Shown in pieces: positions 41,850-53,316 of a stretch of 64,000 bases of DNA (the stretch's first letter is position 1; each line of letters begins with the position of its first letter). The DNA is from Thermomicrobiales bacterium (GTDB lineage Bacteria; Chloroflexota; Chloroflexia; Thermomicrobiales; CADCWN01): contig JAUJMV010000016.1 in assembly GCA_030446685.1 (NCBI GenBank), positions 1 through 64,000 of the forward strand. The letters are read 5' to 3'. Below the pieces are notes generated by a model. That model searched no databases. It was given only the letters and a program-made list of their open reading frames with translations, and was not told the origin of the DNA. The position numbers and the translations under genes were made by a program.

Positions 41850-43898
41850 GGCCCGCGGCGCCGGCAGGGGGGGCGGGCGGGGAGGCCTCCGCGCGGGCGG
41901 CGGGGCGGGCGCGCCGGGTCCGCCGCCGGTCGCGCTGGGCGCGCCGCGTCCCCGCGCCACTCGCGCGCTGGCTGGCGGGGGAGTTCGGCCCGATCAGGCG
42001 GGCGCTGCGCTACGGCCCAACCCTGGCGATCCTGCTGCTGACCCTCCCGGCGCTGACGCTGGCCTCCCAGTTCGCGGCCCCGCACCGCATCGATGTCGGG
42101 GAGGGCAACGACCGGTTCTACCTGCGCGGCGTCCTCGCCCAGGAGCGGGGGGCGGCAACGACTTCCGCTGGACGACCGACCGGGCGAGCATCGTCCTCCC
42201 CGCCGCCCCCGGCAACAGCGCGTGGACGGTCGCCCTGCGCCTCAGCGGCAGCCGCCCCCGGCGCCCCTCCCCGCCCGTCAGCCTCCTCGCCGACGGCCGG
42301 CTGATCGCGCGCTTCGACACGGTCCAGCCCTTCCAGGACTACCGCTTCCGCTTCACCCGCCCGCGTTCCCGCCGACGACCTGACCGTGACCCTCGAAACG
42401 ACCACCTACGACCCGCCCGGCGCCACCGACGACCGCCAACTCGGCGTCCAGCTCGACGAGGTGACCCTCACCCCGCCCGGGCGGCCCCCTCCCGGTGCTG
42501 CCGCCGCCCGGCTACGCGGCGCTGGTCCTCGCCCTGGTCGCCGGCGCCGCCGGCCTGCTCGGCCGCCTCGGGCTGGATCGCCGCCTCCTCGCCGGCGCCC
42601 TGCTGGCCGGCGTCGGCGGCATCCTCGCCGGCGTGGCGCTCCGGCCGGACCCGACGGCGCTCTACCTCCGCGGCCTCTTCCTCGTCGTCGCCGCCCTCTT
42701 CGCGGCGCTCTCCTCGCCCTGCGCCCGCTCGTGCGGCGGCTCTTCGCGGCGGGCGGCGTCCCCTCGGCCCGCGAGGAGCGGTTGCTGCTGGGCATCTTCC
42801 TCTTCGGCGCGGCGATCCACCTGGCGGGCGTCTTCTTCCCCGGCTTCCTGGCGCACGACATCGGCTTCCAGGTCAACCGGCAGACGGAGGTGCTGCGCGG
42901 CCAGCTCCTCCTCTCGGCGGTCTCCAGCGAGTGGGGCTTCCGCCACACCCTACCCCCGGCCCTCTACGTCCTGCTGGCCCCGTTCGCCGGACTCAGCGGC
43001 GACCCGGCGCTGGTGCTGCGCCTGCTGCCGCCGATCATCAACGCCTCCTCGGTCTTCCTGATCGCCTACCTCCTCCGCCGCGTCGGCCTGCCCGGCCCCG
43101 CCCCCTCCTCGCCGCCGCCTGCTACACCCTGATCCCCGCGACCTACCAGCTCCTCTGGTGGGGCTTCTTCCCCAACCTCTTCGGCCAGTGGGCGACGCTG
43201 GCCGTCCTGACCCTGGCGGTCGGCCACTGGGGCGACCTGCGCCGCCCCTGGATCTTCGGCGCGCTCGTCGCCGCCCTCTGCCTCGCCCTCCTCTCGCACC
43301 CCGGCACCTTCGCCCTCACCCTGGCGCTGATCCCCCTGCTGGCGCTCGCCCTCGGGCTCGCCGACCGCGCCGGGCGGGGCAGCGCCGCGATCCTCCTCGC
43401 CGCCTTCGGCCTGGGCCTGCTGATCGTCTTCGCGCTCTACTACCGCCACTTCGCCCTCCAACTGCTCGACCAGGTGCGCGCGGGGCTCACCGGCGCGGGC
43501 GCGGCGAACGCGGAGGCGAACGGGCCCCGGCTGGGAGCTCAACTACATCCGGCTGCGGGTCTTCGCGCTGCCGTTCCTGCTCTACTTCGCCGCCGCCTGG
43601 ATCGCCGGCGTCCGCCTCGCGCTCGCCCGCAACCGCCTCGGCTGGATGCTCCTGACAATCCTCGCGACCGCCTCGGCCTTCGCCGCCATCCACGTCACGA
43701 TCGGCGTCTGGGCGCGCTACTTCGTCTTCGTCAGCCCCGCGCTCGCCATCGGCATGGGCGTGGCCCTCGCCCTGGCTCTGGCGCCGGCCGCGCTGGGGTC
43801 CGGCCGCCGCCGGCGCCGCGCTGGCCTACTGTGCCGCCGCCACCGGCGCCTTCTGGTTCGGCGTCGCCGTCCTCGGCAACCGCTCGCCGTACCCGTAG
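41846..43898 (+). CDS. Polytopic membrane protein (GT39/mannosyltransferase-like), frameshifted
   Basis: Overlaps the protease stop (gtga); many hydrophobic segments across frames (LGIFLFGAAIHLAGVFFPGFLAHDIGFQVNRQTEVLRGQLL, YTLIPATYQLLWWGFFPNLFGQWA). Confidence 0.65.
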
Positions 43899-44552
43899 TC
43901 GTCAGTCGCCAGTCGTCGGTCGTCAGTGGGCCGTCGGTCCGGTCGGCGGCGCCACGCACGCCCCACGCACCAACGGCTCGGCCGCACCCTGCCGACCGCC
44001 GGCCGCGCGCCGACTGCCCCGCCGCCACAACAGCCCAGGGTCGGGTCCTCGGCGGGCCGGACATCAACGAGCCCCCACCACCTGCGCGGCCCCCGCCCCC
44101 TCGCCGCCTACCCTCCTACCCGCCTACCCGCCTCCGCCCCTCCCCCGCCCGGCGGCACCGCCGCCCCCACCGCCAGGTCCGATCAGTATCCGGTCGCGCA
44201 CACCCCGCCCCGCGCGCGGGCGCGATCGGCGGCGCGAAATGGCGTTTTCGCGAAACGAACCGCCCTCAACCGACACGCGATCGTGGCGCCCCACCAAGGA
44301 AAACGGCCCCAGCGATGATTCAGGAGAATGGTCCAAATGACCCCCAAATCCCCCCAATTCCCCCCTCCTCGCGCCGCCCACCTGCACGCATTGCGTCCTG
44401 GTGCGTCGCGCCCCGGCGGGCCCCATCCATCGGCTCTTACTCCCCTCCCTCTCCCAGTATTGAGAGAGGGAGGGCGGCGGGGGTTGGGGTGAGGGCTCCG
44501 CGCGCCCCCACGACGGCGGGCAGGCATTCGGGGCACTCCCATCTATCGCCCA

Positions 44553-44588
44553 CCGACTCCCGACTCCCGACTCCCGACTCCCGACTCG
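44553..44588. repeat. CGACTCC heptamer tandem repeat (~5 units)
   Basis: ccgactcccgactcccgactcccgactcccgactcg. Confidence 0.85.
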
Positions 44589-44647
44589 TGTAGTATCATC
44601 CCCCGTGATGGTCGCGACGCGCGGGTGGGCGCGAATGAGGGGGCGGC

Positions 44648-45499
44648 ATGCAGCAGACGCCGACGATCGGGATCATCGCGGCGCGCAACAAACCCCAGGC
44701 CAAGGCGCTCGAACGCGAGATCGCCGCCTGGCTCCAGGCGCGCGGCGTGCCGATGCGGGATGAGGCGACGCTGCTGGAGGGGGACCGCCGGCGTCGCGCT
44801 GATCGCCGTCCTCGGCGGCGACGGGATGATGATGCGCGCCGCGCGGATGTTCCCCGACGTGCCGCTGCTCGGCATCAACTTCGGCCACGTCGGCTTCCTG
44901 ACGATGGTCGAGCGCAACGACTGGCGGCACGCGCTCGAACTGGTCCTCGCCGCCGACTACCGCATCCAGCGCGGCCCGACGCTGCGGGTGGAGTTGGTCC
45001 GCGACGGCCGCCTGGTCGAGTGGGGGCCGGTGATCAACGACGCGGTGATCCGCGCCGGGCCGCAACTGATCGAGGTCGAGGTCTACATCAACGGCCAGTA
45101 CGTCAACATCTACCCCGGCGACGGCATGATCGTCTCCACCCCCAGGGCAGCACCGCCTACTGCATGTCGGCGGGCGGCCCGATCCTCACGCACGGGGTCC
45201 GCGGCTTCGTCGTCGTCCCGCTCAACCCGCACTCCCCGATCCGCATCCCGTTGGTGATCGAGGAGGAGGCGCTGATCGAGCTGGTGATGACGAGCGATAA
45301 GAAGAGCTGGCTCTACCTCGACGGCAACACCAACGACGCGCCCCGGCTCCAGGCCGGCGACGTGGTGCGGGTGCGGCGCGGCGACCACCACTTCTCGCTC
45401 GTCCTGCTGGACAACATGAACTTCTACCACGCGATCCGCAGCCGCTTCAACTTCCTGATCCGCCCCGACGCCGTCCCCTCGCGGCTGCGCCCCCAGTGA
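44648..45499 (+). CDS. nadK: NAD kinase, 2 apparent frameshifts
   Basis: IGIIAARNKPQAKALEREIAAWLQARG; ALIAVLGGDGMMMRAARMFPDVPLLGINFGHVGFLTM; GSTAYCMSAGGPILTHGVRGFVVVPLNPHS. Confidence 0.9.
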   Translation: MQQTPTIGIIAARNKPQAKALEREIAAWLQARGVPMRDEATLLEGDRRRRADRRPRRRRDDDARRADVPRRAAARHQLRPRRLPDDGRAQRLAARARTGPRRRLPHPARPDAAGGVGPRRPPGRVGAGDQRRGDPRRAATDRGRGLHQRPVRQHLPRRRHDRLHPQGSTAYCMSAGGPILTHGVRGFVVVPLNPHSPIRIPLVIEEEALIELVMTSDKKSWLYLDGNTNDAPRLQAGDVVRVRRGDHHFSLVLLDNMNFYHAIRSRFNFLIRPDAVPSRLRPQ

Positions 45500-45521
45500 C
45501 CGGCGACGTGGGCGAACCGGG

Positions 45522-45707
45522 CCGACGACTGAAGTCGCCGCTGGAGGCTCCTCCGGTCGCCACAAAACCCGCCTTCGCGGGTTGGGACACGGTCGAGGCA
45601 AGCCCAGGTGATCCCGGGAAGAGCTCCGGCGTGGCAACGCCCTCAGTCCGCGGAGGCGGACTTCGTGGCGAGCCGGAGGAGCCCCCAGCGACGACTTCAG
45701 TCGTCGC
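45522..45707. repeat. Interspersed palindromic repeat, copy B
   Basis: ccgacgactgaagtcgccgctgg ... cccgccttcgcgggttgggacac ... tccgcggaggcggacttcgtggc ... ccccagcgacgacttcagtcgtcg. Confidence 0.85.
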
Positions 45708-45803
45708 CCCCCGACCGGCAACCGCCCCACCCGCCGAGCGTTCAACCGGGGGAGGAGACAGGCTGACCGTGATGATTGAGGCGGCGCGGACAGGGGCGGC
45801 GGG

Positions 45804-47505
45804 ATGAGTGAGGCGGCCGAGGACCGGCTGGGCGCCGCGCCCGCCGCCGCCCCGACCCTGTCGCGGCAGGTCTCGCGCGCGATGCTCTGGAACGCCGTGC
45901 TGCAGCCGGCGCGCATCCTCGCCGGCCTCCTCTCGGGGCTCGTCGTCGTCAACGTCCTCACCCGCCAGGAATACGGCACGATCGCGGTGCTCGGCGCGCT
46001 CGCCGCGATCCTCGGCCTCGTCACCGACTTCGGGATCGAGCGCGGCCTGGTGAAGTTCCTGCCGGAGATCGAGGCCCGCCACGGCCGCGAGGGCGTGCGC
46101 CGGGTGATCGCGATCGTCATCTGGCAGAAGCTCGCCCTCCTCGCCGCCCTCGCGCTGCTGGCGCTCGCCTTCCACGAGCGCTTCTTCGCCTTCTGGCGCG
46201 CGCGCCTGGGGCGGGAGGCCGAGGCGCTGGCGCTCCTCGACGCCTACCGCTGGGTCTTCTTCGCCGCGCTCTTGGCGCTCCTCGTCTTCGGCGCGCTCTT
46301 CGACGTCTACATGCAGGCGCTGGTGTCCTACTTCCGGCAGCGCGCCTGGAACAGCATCAACCTCGTCACGAGCGCGCCCCTGCTCAAGTACTGCGCCCTC
46401 CCCTCCTGCTGATCGGCGTGGTCCTGCTCGCATGAGCAACAGCATCAACCTCGTCACGACGCTGCTCGACCCCTCCTGCTGATCGGCGTGGTCCTGATCT
46501 GGGGCGCGCCTCGGCGTGATCGGCGCGATCGCGGTCGTGGCGACGGCGCTGGCCCTCTGGCAGACGGTGACGCTGCGGCGCGGGCTGGCCGAGCGACCGG
46601 TGCAGGCGGCGGCGGGCGCGCGCCTGCGCTCCCGGTTCGTCAAGTACTGCGCCCTCAGCTACTAGATCCAGGTGACCGAGCTCGCCTACTCGGTCGAGTT
46701 CGTCCTGCTGGTCCTCTCCGGGGCCAGCACGGTCGCCGGCTTCAAGTTCGCCTTCTCGATCGTCAGCCAGATCCTGACCGCGCTCTGGTCGCCGCTGGTC
46801 GGGGTGCAGATCCCCCTCTTCGCGCGCCTCCACGCCCGCGGCGACGACCGGCAACTCGGCGAGGCCTACGCCATCCTCTCGAAGTTCCTCGCCGCGCTGA
46901 TGATCCCCGCCGCCGTCGGCCTGGCGCTGCTGGCCGGCAACCTGATCGCCGTCCTCGCCCCGAAGTACGCCGGCTTCGGCCCGGTCGGCGCCATCATCGC
47001 CGTCTTCCTCTGCCTCGACGCGGCGATCAGCGTGCCGCTGGCGATCCTGATGGCCTACGAGCGCTACCCGCCCCTGCTGATCGCCCGGACCAGCGCGCTG
47101 CTGGCCATCCCGCTCCTCCTGCTGGTCGCGCCGCGCTACGGCCCCGTCGGCGCGGCCCTGGTGATGGGCGGCGCGCGGCTCGCCTGCGACGGCCTGGCGA
47201 TGGCCCTCGCCCTGCGGCAACTGCCCCTGCGCTACCCCTGGCGCTTCGCCGGCCGCGTCCTCGGCGCGAGCGCGGCGATGGCGGCGGTCGTCGCCCCGCT
47301 CGCCTTCCTCGCGCTCGACCCGGCGGCCGACCCGAGCCGGGCGGCGCGCTCCCTCTACCTGGCCGGCAACCTGGCCCTCGGCGGCCTCGGCGCGGCCGTC
47401 TTCCTCGGCGCCTTCCGGCTCACCGGCGGGCTCGACCCCGCCGACCGCCGGCGCATCCGCGACCTGCGCCTGCCGGCCGCCTCGCTCCTGCTGCGCTTCT
47501 TCTAG
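45804..47505 (+). CDS. Oligosaccharide flippase family protein, corrupted at ~46350-46675
   Basis: SRAMLWNAVLQPARILAGLLSGLVVVNVLTRQEYGTIAVLGALAAILGLVTDFGIERGLVKFLPE; continues 46672..47505 FAFSIVSQILTALWSPLVGVQIPLFARLHARGD. Confidence 0.85.
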
Positions 47506-47518
47506 CCCCGAGGAGGCC

Positions 47519-48775
47519 ATGACCCCGCCGCCCGCCCCCAGGCTGCTCTACTTCACCGCCGCCTACCGCCCCGGTTCGATGGCGATCCCGGTCCACGCGG
47601 AACTGCTGCACGCCCTCGCCGCGCGCGGCTACCCGAGCGCGATCGTCACCCTCGCCACCCCCGGCCAGCGCCAGCCGGTCGCGCCCGCGCCGGACGGCGA
47701 TCTGCCGGTCTACCGGGTCGCGATCTCGCGGCACCCGCTCGACCGCCTCGCCAACCGCGTCGCGCGCGGCCGCCTCGGCTACCCCTACCTCTTCACCGCC
47801 GCGCGCTACCTGCGCCCCTGGCTGCAGGGACGGCTCGCGGCGGACCCGCGCCTGGTCCTGCAGGCGGAGATGGCCTACCCGATGGCCGCCCTCGTCCGCC
47901 GCGCCCTGCCCCGCGCCGGGCTGCGCGCGGTCGTCACCCTGCACGGCGGCGACGTGCTGACGGCGCCGGAGGACCCCACCTACGGCAACCCGCGCACCCC
48001 GGCGGTGCGGCGCGAGCTGGAGCGGGTCTTCGCCTGGGCGGCGGCGGTGCGCGCGATGTCGCCCCTGCTGGCGCGGCGGGCGGTCGAGCTGGGCTGCCCG
48101 CCGGAGAAGGTCGTCACGATCCCACTGAACCTGACCGAGCACTTCTACCCGACCGCGCCGCTCGAGCCATTGCGCGCTGCCGCCCGCGCCACCGTCGGCG
48201 CCGAACTCGGCCTCCCCGCCGACGCGCGCCTCCTGATCGCCGGGGGCCGGGCGCTGCCGATCAAGGGCTTCGACCTGCTGCTCGCCGCGCTGCCCGCCAT
48301 CCTGGCGCGGCGCCCGGCGACCCACCTGCTCCTCTACGGCCCCGAGCGGGGCGACACGCTCGGGGACCTGCGGGCGCAGGCGCGGGCGCTCGGCCTGACC
48401 GATCGCGTCCACTTCATCGGCGAGTTGCCCTTCGAGGGGCAGCAGCAGTACCAGGCCGCCGCCGATCTCGTCGTGATCCCCTCGCTGCTCGACGGCTTCA
48501 ACCGGCTGGCGGTCGAGGTGGGCGCGCACGGCACGCCGATCGTCGTCAGCACCCGCGCCGGGGTCGCCGACTACGTGCGCGAGTTCGGCGCGGGCCGCGC
48601 CGTCCCGCCGAACGACCCCGCCGCCCTGGCCGGCGCGGTCGGCGACCTCCTCGCCGACCCCGACGCCTGGCGCGCGGCCGGCGCCGCCGCGACGCGCCTC
48701 GCCGAGGAGTGCCGCACCGCGCGCGTCGCCGACGCCCTCGCCGCCCTCTACGACCGCCTCGGCGGCCGCGGCTGA
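47519..48775 (+). CDS. Glycosyltransferase family 4 protein
   Basis: 418 aa; GGRALPIKGFDLLLAALPAILARRPATHLLLYGPE...VIPSLLDGFNRLAVEVGAHGTPIVVSTRAGVADYV. Confidence 0.92.
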   Translation: MTPPPAPRLLYFTAAYRPGSMAIPVHAELLHALAARGYPSAIVTLATPGQRQPVAPAPDGDLPVYRVAISRHPLDRLANRVARGRLGYPYLFTAARYLRPWLQGRLAADPRLVLQAEMAYPMAALVRRALPRAGLRAVVTLHGGDVLTAPEDPTYGNPRTPAVRRELERVFAWAAAVRAMSPLLARRAVELGCPPEKVVTIPLNLTEHFYPTAPLEPLRAAARATVGAELGLPADARLLIAGGRALPIKGFDLLLAALPAILARRPATHLLLYGPERGDTLGDLRAQARALGLTDRVHFIGELPFEGQQQYQAAADLVVIPSLLDGFNRLAVEVGAHGTPIVVSTRAGVADYVREFGAGRAVPPNDPAALAGAVGDLLADPDAWRAAGAAATRLAEECRTARVADALAALYDRLGGRG

Positions 48776-48924
48776 ACGCCGCCCCCGCGCCAGCCTCCCC
48801 CTGCCCTTGCCCACCTACCGGACCGACTTGACCCGAGTTGCCGCCATCACCGCTTCGTTCCCGCCGCGCCGCGCGCTCCGTGGGAGCGCGGGTTCCAGCC
48901 CCACAGCGGATCTGAACCTTTGGG

Positions 48925-49603
48925 GTGACCGCGGATAGTATAGGTAGCGATAGTGCGTGGCGACGGCGCGAGGCGGCAATGCGCGCGGAGGAACGGCAGG
49001 CGATCGCCCGGCTCAAACGGGGCGACATCGGCAGACTGGAGCCGCTGGTGCGGCGTTACCAATTACCGGCGCTGCGCGCCGCGACATTGATCACGCGCGA
49101 TCGCGCCCTGGCGGAAGATATTGTCCAGGCCGCGTTCCTGCGCGCCTACGAGCGCATCGGCCAATTCGACCCGGGGCGCCCCTTCGGCCCCTGGTTCCTG
49201 CGTGTCGTGGTCAACGATGCGGCGAAGGCGGCCGCACGGCGGCAGCGCCAGCAATCCCTCGACGAGCCCGAGGCCGATGGCACGGCGATCGCCGAGCGGC
49301 TCGCCGCGTCGGAAGGCGATCCTCTGGCGCTGCTGGAACGCGCGGAGACCGAGCGCGAGATCAGCGCGGCCCTGGCGTACCTACCCGTGGCGCAGCGTGC
49401 CGCGATCGTGCAGCGTTACTACTTGGACTTGAGCGAGGCACGCCGCGATGGCCGCCGGGTCGGCCCTGCCGCCCGGCACGGTGAAGTCGCGCCTGCATGG
49501 GGCACAGCGCGGGCGGGCTGCGCAGTTGTCCTGCTGGTGCGCTTGGCGGGGCCGCTGGACAGGAACGGCGCGAGTAGGTGCGCACGCGCGGGAGGGTGAG
49601 CTA
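48925..49603 (+). CDS. ECF-type RNA polymerase sigma factor (frameshift near 49440)
   Basis: ALAEDIVQAAFLRAYERIGQFDPGRPFGPWFLRVVVNDAAKAAARRQRQ...ALAYLPVAQRAAIVQRYYLDLSEA; LPPGTVKSRLHGAQ in a shifted frame. Confidence 0.85.
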
Positions 49604-49820
49604 TGAGGACCAGCATCGGAAAACGCCGTGCGGGACAAGCTCCAGCGACTGGCCGAGTGGGAGGTGTCCGGCGAGACGAATCTGTGGCCCGCGATCCGCG
49701 AGCGGGCGGCGGGGGCGAGCACGGTGGCCCCGTCGGCTCGGGCGCCGCGTTGCGCGCGCGCACCTGCTGGTCAGGAACGGCCTGAGTAGGCGCGCACGCG
49801 CGGGAGGGTGCCATCGCCGG

Positions 49821-50543
49821 GGTAATCCTGCTCGTCACCTTCGGCATCGCGCTCGCGCTGGTAGTGCCCTGGATGACGCCGCCTTGGGGCCGCGTCCCAG
49901 GCGCGCGTGCGCCGGCCACGGCGGCGCACGCGGGAGCGCCGCCCGGCTCGCCCGTGGCGCTGGCGTCGTCGGCAGCACCAACCAGCATACCGACGGGCAC
50001 TCCCATAACCGCACCGCCGACCGCGACACGGATGAGCACACCCACCGTCGTGCGCGAGGATTGGCGTCTGCCGACCACGCCGCCGGAGTCATGCCCTGTG
50101 ACGCGGCCGCCGGACCCGCCCTTCGTGCCTTCGGCGCCGTACTCGGCGCCCCTCGCCGGCGAGTTCTGGCACGGCACAGAGGCGCTGTGGACATCGCTCC
50201 GCCCCGACGGGACGTGGGCGGGACTGCCGTACTACGACGGGGCGTATAGCCAGAAGGTCTTCTGGTGGCGGCAGGGTTACCCTGGGAGGTAGAGCCCCAG
50301 CCGGCACTGGTGGTCACGGGCCGGCGGCTGGACGCCCCGGCGCCGCCGCTGGCCGCCTCCAGGGCGACCCACGCCATCGCCGGCGACATCGGATTGGCCA
50401 TGCTGGTCGGGGTCCGCCTACCAACGCCGGGCTGCTGGGAGATCACCGGCGAGTACGCGGGAACACCGCTCAGCTTCGTGGTCTGGGTCGCCCCCGATCG
50501 CATCCACCTCCGCCGCGCCGTCGACACTCATTCTGTCGCGTGA
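49821..50543 (+). CDS. Hypothetical membrane-anchored/secreted protein (frameshift near 50285)
   Basis: Hydrophobic N-term, Pro/Thr linker, FWHGTEALWTSLRPDGTWAGLPYYDGAYSQKVFWWRQGY + RPTPGCWEITGEYAGTPLSFVVWV-like C-term. Confidence 0.6.
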
Positions 50544-50820
50544 CCGACGGTGCGCGAGGATTGCGACCACACAGCGGGATTGGGAGACCGGCGATGATGG
50601 GACGAGGCGGGCGCAAACTGCCTGAGTTCGCAACGCAATGACGGACGGCCGTGTCCGCTGGAGCCATGACCCGGCGGCGGTTCCGAGGCCGCTCACCGGC
50701 CCATCATGGCTACCCGCTCCATCCGGCGATACAATGTCCAGGAACGGCGCGCCGCGGATCGCGGCATCAAGGGCTCGGCGGCGCACGTCACGCGGCACGG
50801 CAGAGCGAGGAGGCGCGACC

Positions 50821-51541
50821 ATGGCGAGCGAGACCCGGACGCGGGCGCGCCCGTCCCCAGCGGGGGGCGTGGCCGCCCCACGACACCGAGGAGAGCGTCT
50901 TGGGCTCCGACTTGCACCAGACGACGATCACCAACCTGCGCTGGGGCCTCAACGAGGCCGCCCGTGTCGGGCAGCCCGCCGGGCAGGCCGTTCCCTGGCA
51001 GGCGCTCAGCCAGATCGCGCTCCTGGGCTGCGTCCGCCCCGACGGCTCATCCTACCGCACCTACCCGGACGTGTTCGTCTACCCGCGCCCCGTCGACCCG
51101 GCGCGCGCTTCGCTGACGCTGGAGTTCGACGGGCCGCCGGCGCTCGTCGTCGAGGTGCTCAGCGAGGCGACCTACGAGGCCGACCTCGACCTGGTGTTCG
51201 GCAAGGGGTACAGCTACGCGCGCGCCGGCGTGCGCGAGTACCTGGCGCTCGACCCCACCGGCCGCTTCCTGACCGAGGGCATCCGCGCCTGGCGGCTGGC
51301 CGAGGGCGTCTATCACCCCTGGACCCCGGACGCCGACAGGCGCTGGCACAGCGCGACGATCGCGGCGGCGATCGGCCTGGAGGGTGCGCACGCCGCCGTC
51401 TACGCAGGCGACGGCCGGCGCATCCTCCGCGAGGGCGAGGTCGAGTGGGAACTGGCCCGCCGGGATGCGGAGTTGGCCCGCAGGGGATGCGGAGCTGGAG
51501 CGACTGCGGCGACTCCTCGACGGGCGGCAGGGACAGAGGTA
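50821..51541 (+). CDS. Uma2-family putative endonuclease (DUF820), frameshifts at both ends
   Basis: YRTYPDVFVYPRPVDPARASLTLEFDGPPALVVEVLSEATYEADLDLVFGKGYSYARAGVREYLALDPTG. Confidence 0.85.
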
Positions 51542-52390
51542 GGCGCCGCACGCATCACAGGCGTGATCCCGCACTCCCCCGGCGCCCTCCGCGCGGACTA
51601 CTGCGCAGGGGCGGCGGACGAGGCCCGCCGCCGCGACACGCTTTCACGCCCACCCACTCGCTGGCGGGCCGCCCCGGAGCGGGGCGGATTGGGGAGGTCG
51701 AGCCGCGCGCGGACGGCCTGGAAGCCGGCCAGGCGCCAGTCGCGCCGCCCGCGTGCGGCCTTGACCCTCCATGACGCACGGCGTCGCTCTATCCCAACCT
51801 GCCCCCGCCCTCCTCGCCGTTCCCAGGGGCGGGCTTCGAGTTCGAAGCGCAGCGTCGGGAGGCCGTACCCTCCCAGATGCGCTGGAACCGCGACTTCGCC
51901 ACGCCCTCGAAGCCGATCAGGTAACGCTCCTCGTGCGCCTTCCCGAACCGCCCATCCCCTCGGCCAGCGCCAGCATCTCGAAGAAGTACGCTGGTCCGGT
52001 GATCGATCATCACACTGAGCCACCCTTCCGGGATCAGCGCGGCGTGGGCCAGGTCGAGGAACCGCGCGGTGAAGACGCGCCGCTTGCGGAACCGCCGCGC
52101 CACGTTCGGATCGGGGAAGTGCAGGTAGATGGCGCGCAGCGAGGCGGCGCCAGGCGCGGCCCCACCAGCCGGAAATCGGCCTTCATGAGCCTGATGTTCT
52201 CCAGCGACCCGGCCGCGGCGATCCCCACCGCCTTGTGGAGCCAGACCTCGTCGCGCGTGATTGGGTACGTATCTGGGCACATCTTGGTGTCCGAACCCAC
52301 TCTCCAGTTCGCTGGTAAACGCCCACTCCCTTCGCACCCCGCGCCTTATCTAAGGCCCACGAGGTTCACGGGCTCACCTGCGGGGGTCGG

Positions 52391-53206
52391 CTATGTCACC
52401 CGCATGAATACCTCCAGGTCGCCCGCGACTCTCTCCGGGCACTCCCAGTGCGGCGCGTGGCCCGTCTCAGGGTATACTACCAGCCGCGCATCCGGGATGG
52501 CGGCCGCCAGACGCTCCTCCTCCTCCCGGGAGATGAACCGGTCCCGCTCGCCCCAGATGATCAGGGTAGGCGCGGTGATCCGGTCGAGCCGGTCCGAGTC
52601 GTCCGCGCCCAGTAGTCCGTCGAGCGCGACCCGCCAGACCCGCGCCGGCAGCTTGAGGCTCTCGGCCAGCACGCGCTCCGTGAATGCCTCAGGGAGGGGA
52701 ACATAGGTCGTACTAGCCTGGAACTCTCGTACAAACTCCGGCGGCACGGGGTCCTCCAGGGACTGAATGGCCCCCTGCAGCTCCACCGTCGCCTCGTTGA
52801 CCGGTACTCGGATGGGGGCAGCGATGAGCACGAGCCGGGCGACGCGCTCCGGGTACACCTCCGCCACCCGCCGGGCGGTGATGGCGCCCGAAGAATCACC
52901 GATGAGGGTAGTGCGGGGGACGCCGACGGCATCCAGGAAGGCCACCACGTCGGCGGCGAGGTCGTCCACGGTGTAGCTGTCGGCCGGGCGCTCCGAGTCA
53001 CCGTGGCCGCGCTGGTCGAGGGCGTACGCACGGTAGCGAGCGGGTAGCAGCGGCAGGACCCGGCTGTACGAGTACCACGAGTCGCTGTACCCGTGCAGGA
53101 AGACGAGCCGCTCCCCGCCCAGGTCGCCCTGCTCGGCGTAGTGCACCTGCGGGCCGGTCGCGAGGCGCGTGACTGTGAACTTAAGCTGCGGAACAGCCTG
53201 CTGCAT
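52391..53206 (-). CDS. Alpha/beta hydrolase (intact cargo gene)
   Basis: RLVFLHGYSDSWYSYSRVLPLLPARYRAYALDQRGHGDSERP...LIGDSSGAITARRVAEVYPERVARLVLIAAP...TGHAPHWECPERVA. Confidence 0.92.
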   Translation of the reverse strand: MQQAVPQLKFTVTRLATGPQVHYAEQGDLGGERLVFLHGYSDSWYSYSRVLPLLPARYRAYALDQRGHGDSERPADSYTVDDLAADVVAFLDAVGVPRTTLIGDSSGAITARRVAEVYPERVARLVLIAAPIRVPVNEATVELQGAIQSLEDPVPPEFVREFQASTTYVPLPEAFTERVLAESLKLPARVWRVALDGLLGADDSDRLDRITAPTLIIWGERDRFISREEEERLAAAIPDARLVVYPETGHAPHWECPERVAGDLEVFMRVT

Positions 53207-53316
53207 GGTAGCCTCCTTTGCGATCCCAGCCGCTGCCATAGCATACCTCATCCTACAGGCTGCCGGCACATTGGCGATCCACCACCTGGGGTCTATTTGG
53301 GGATAGCTTCGCCCCT

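Noticed and set aside
44553-44588. Possible CRISPR or VNTR coding repeat
   Set aside because: Heptamer tandem repeat in intergenic DNA without spacers or coding potential.
50821-51541. Uma2 endonuclease as a defence system
   Set aside because: Uma2/DUF820 proteins are abundant and largely uncharacterised; no partner genes here supporting defence.
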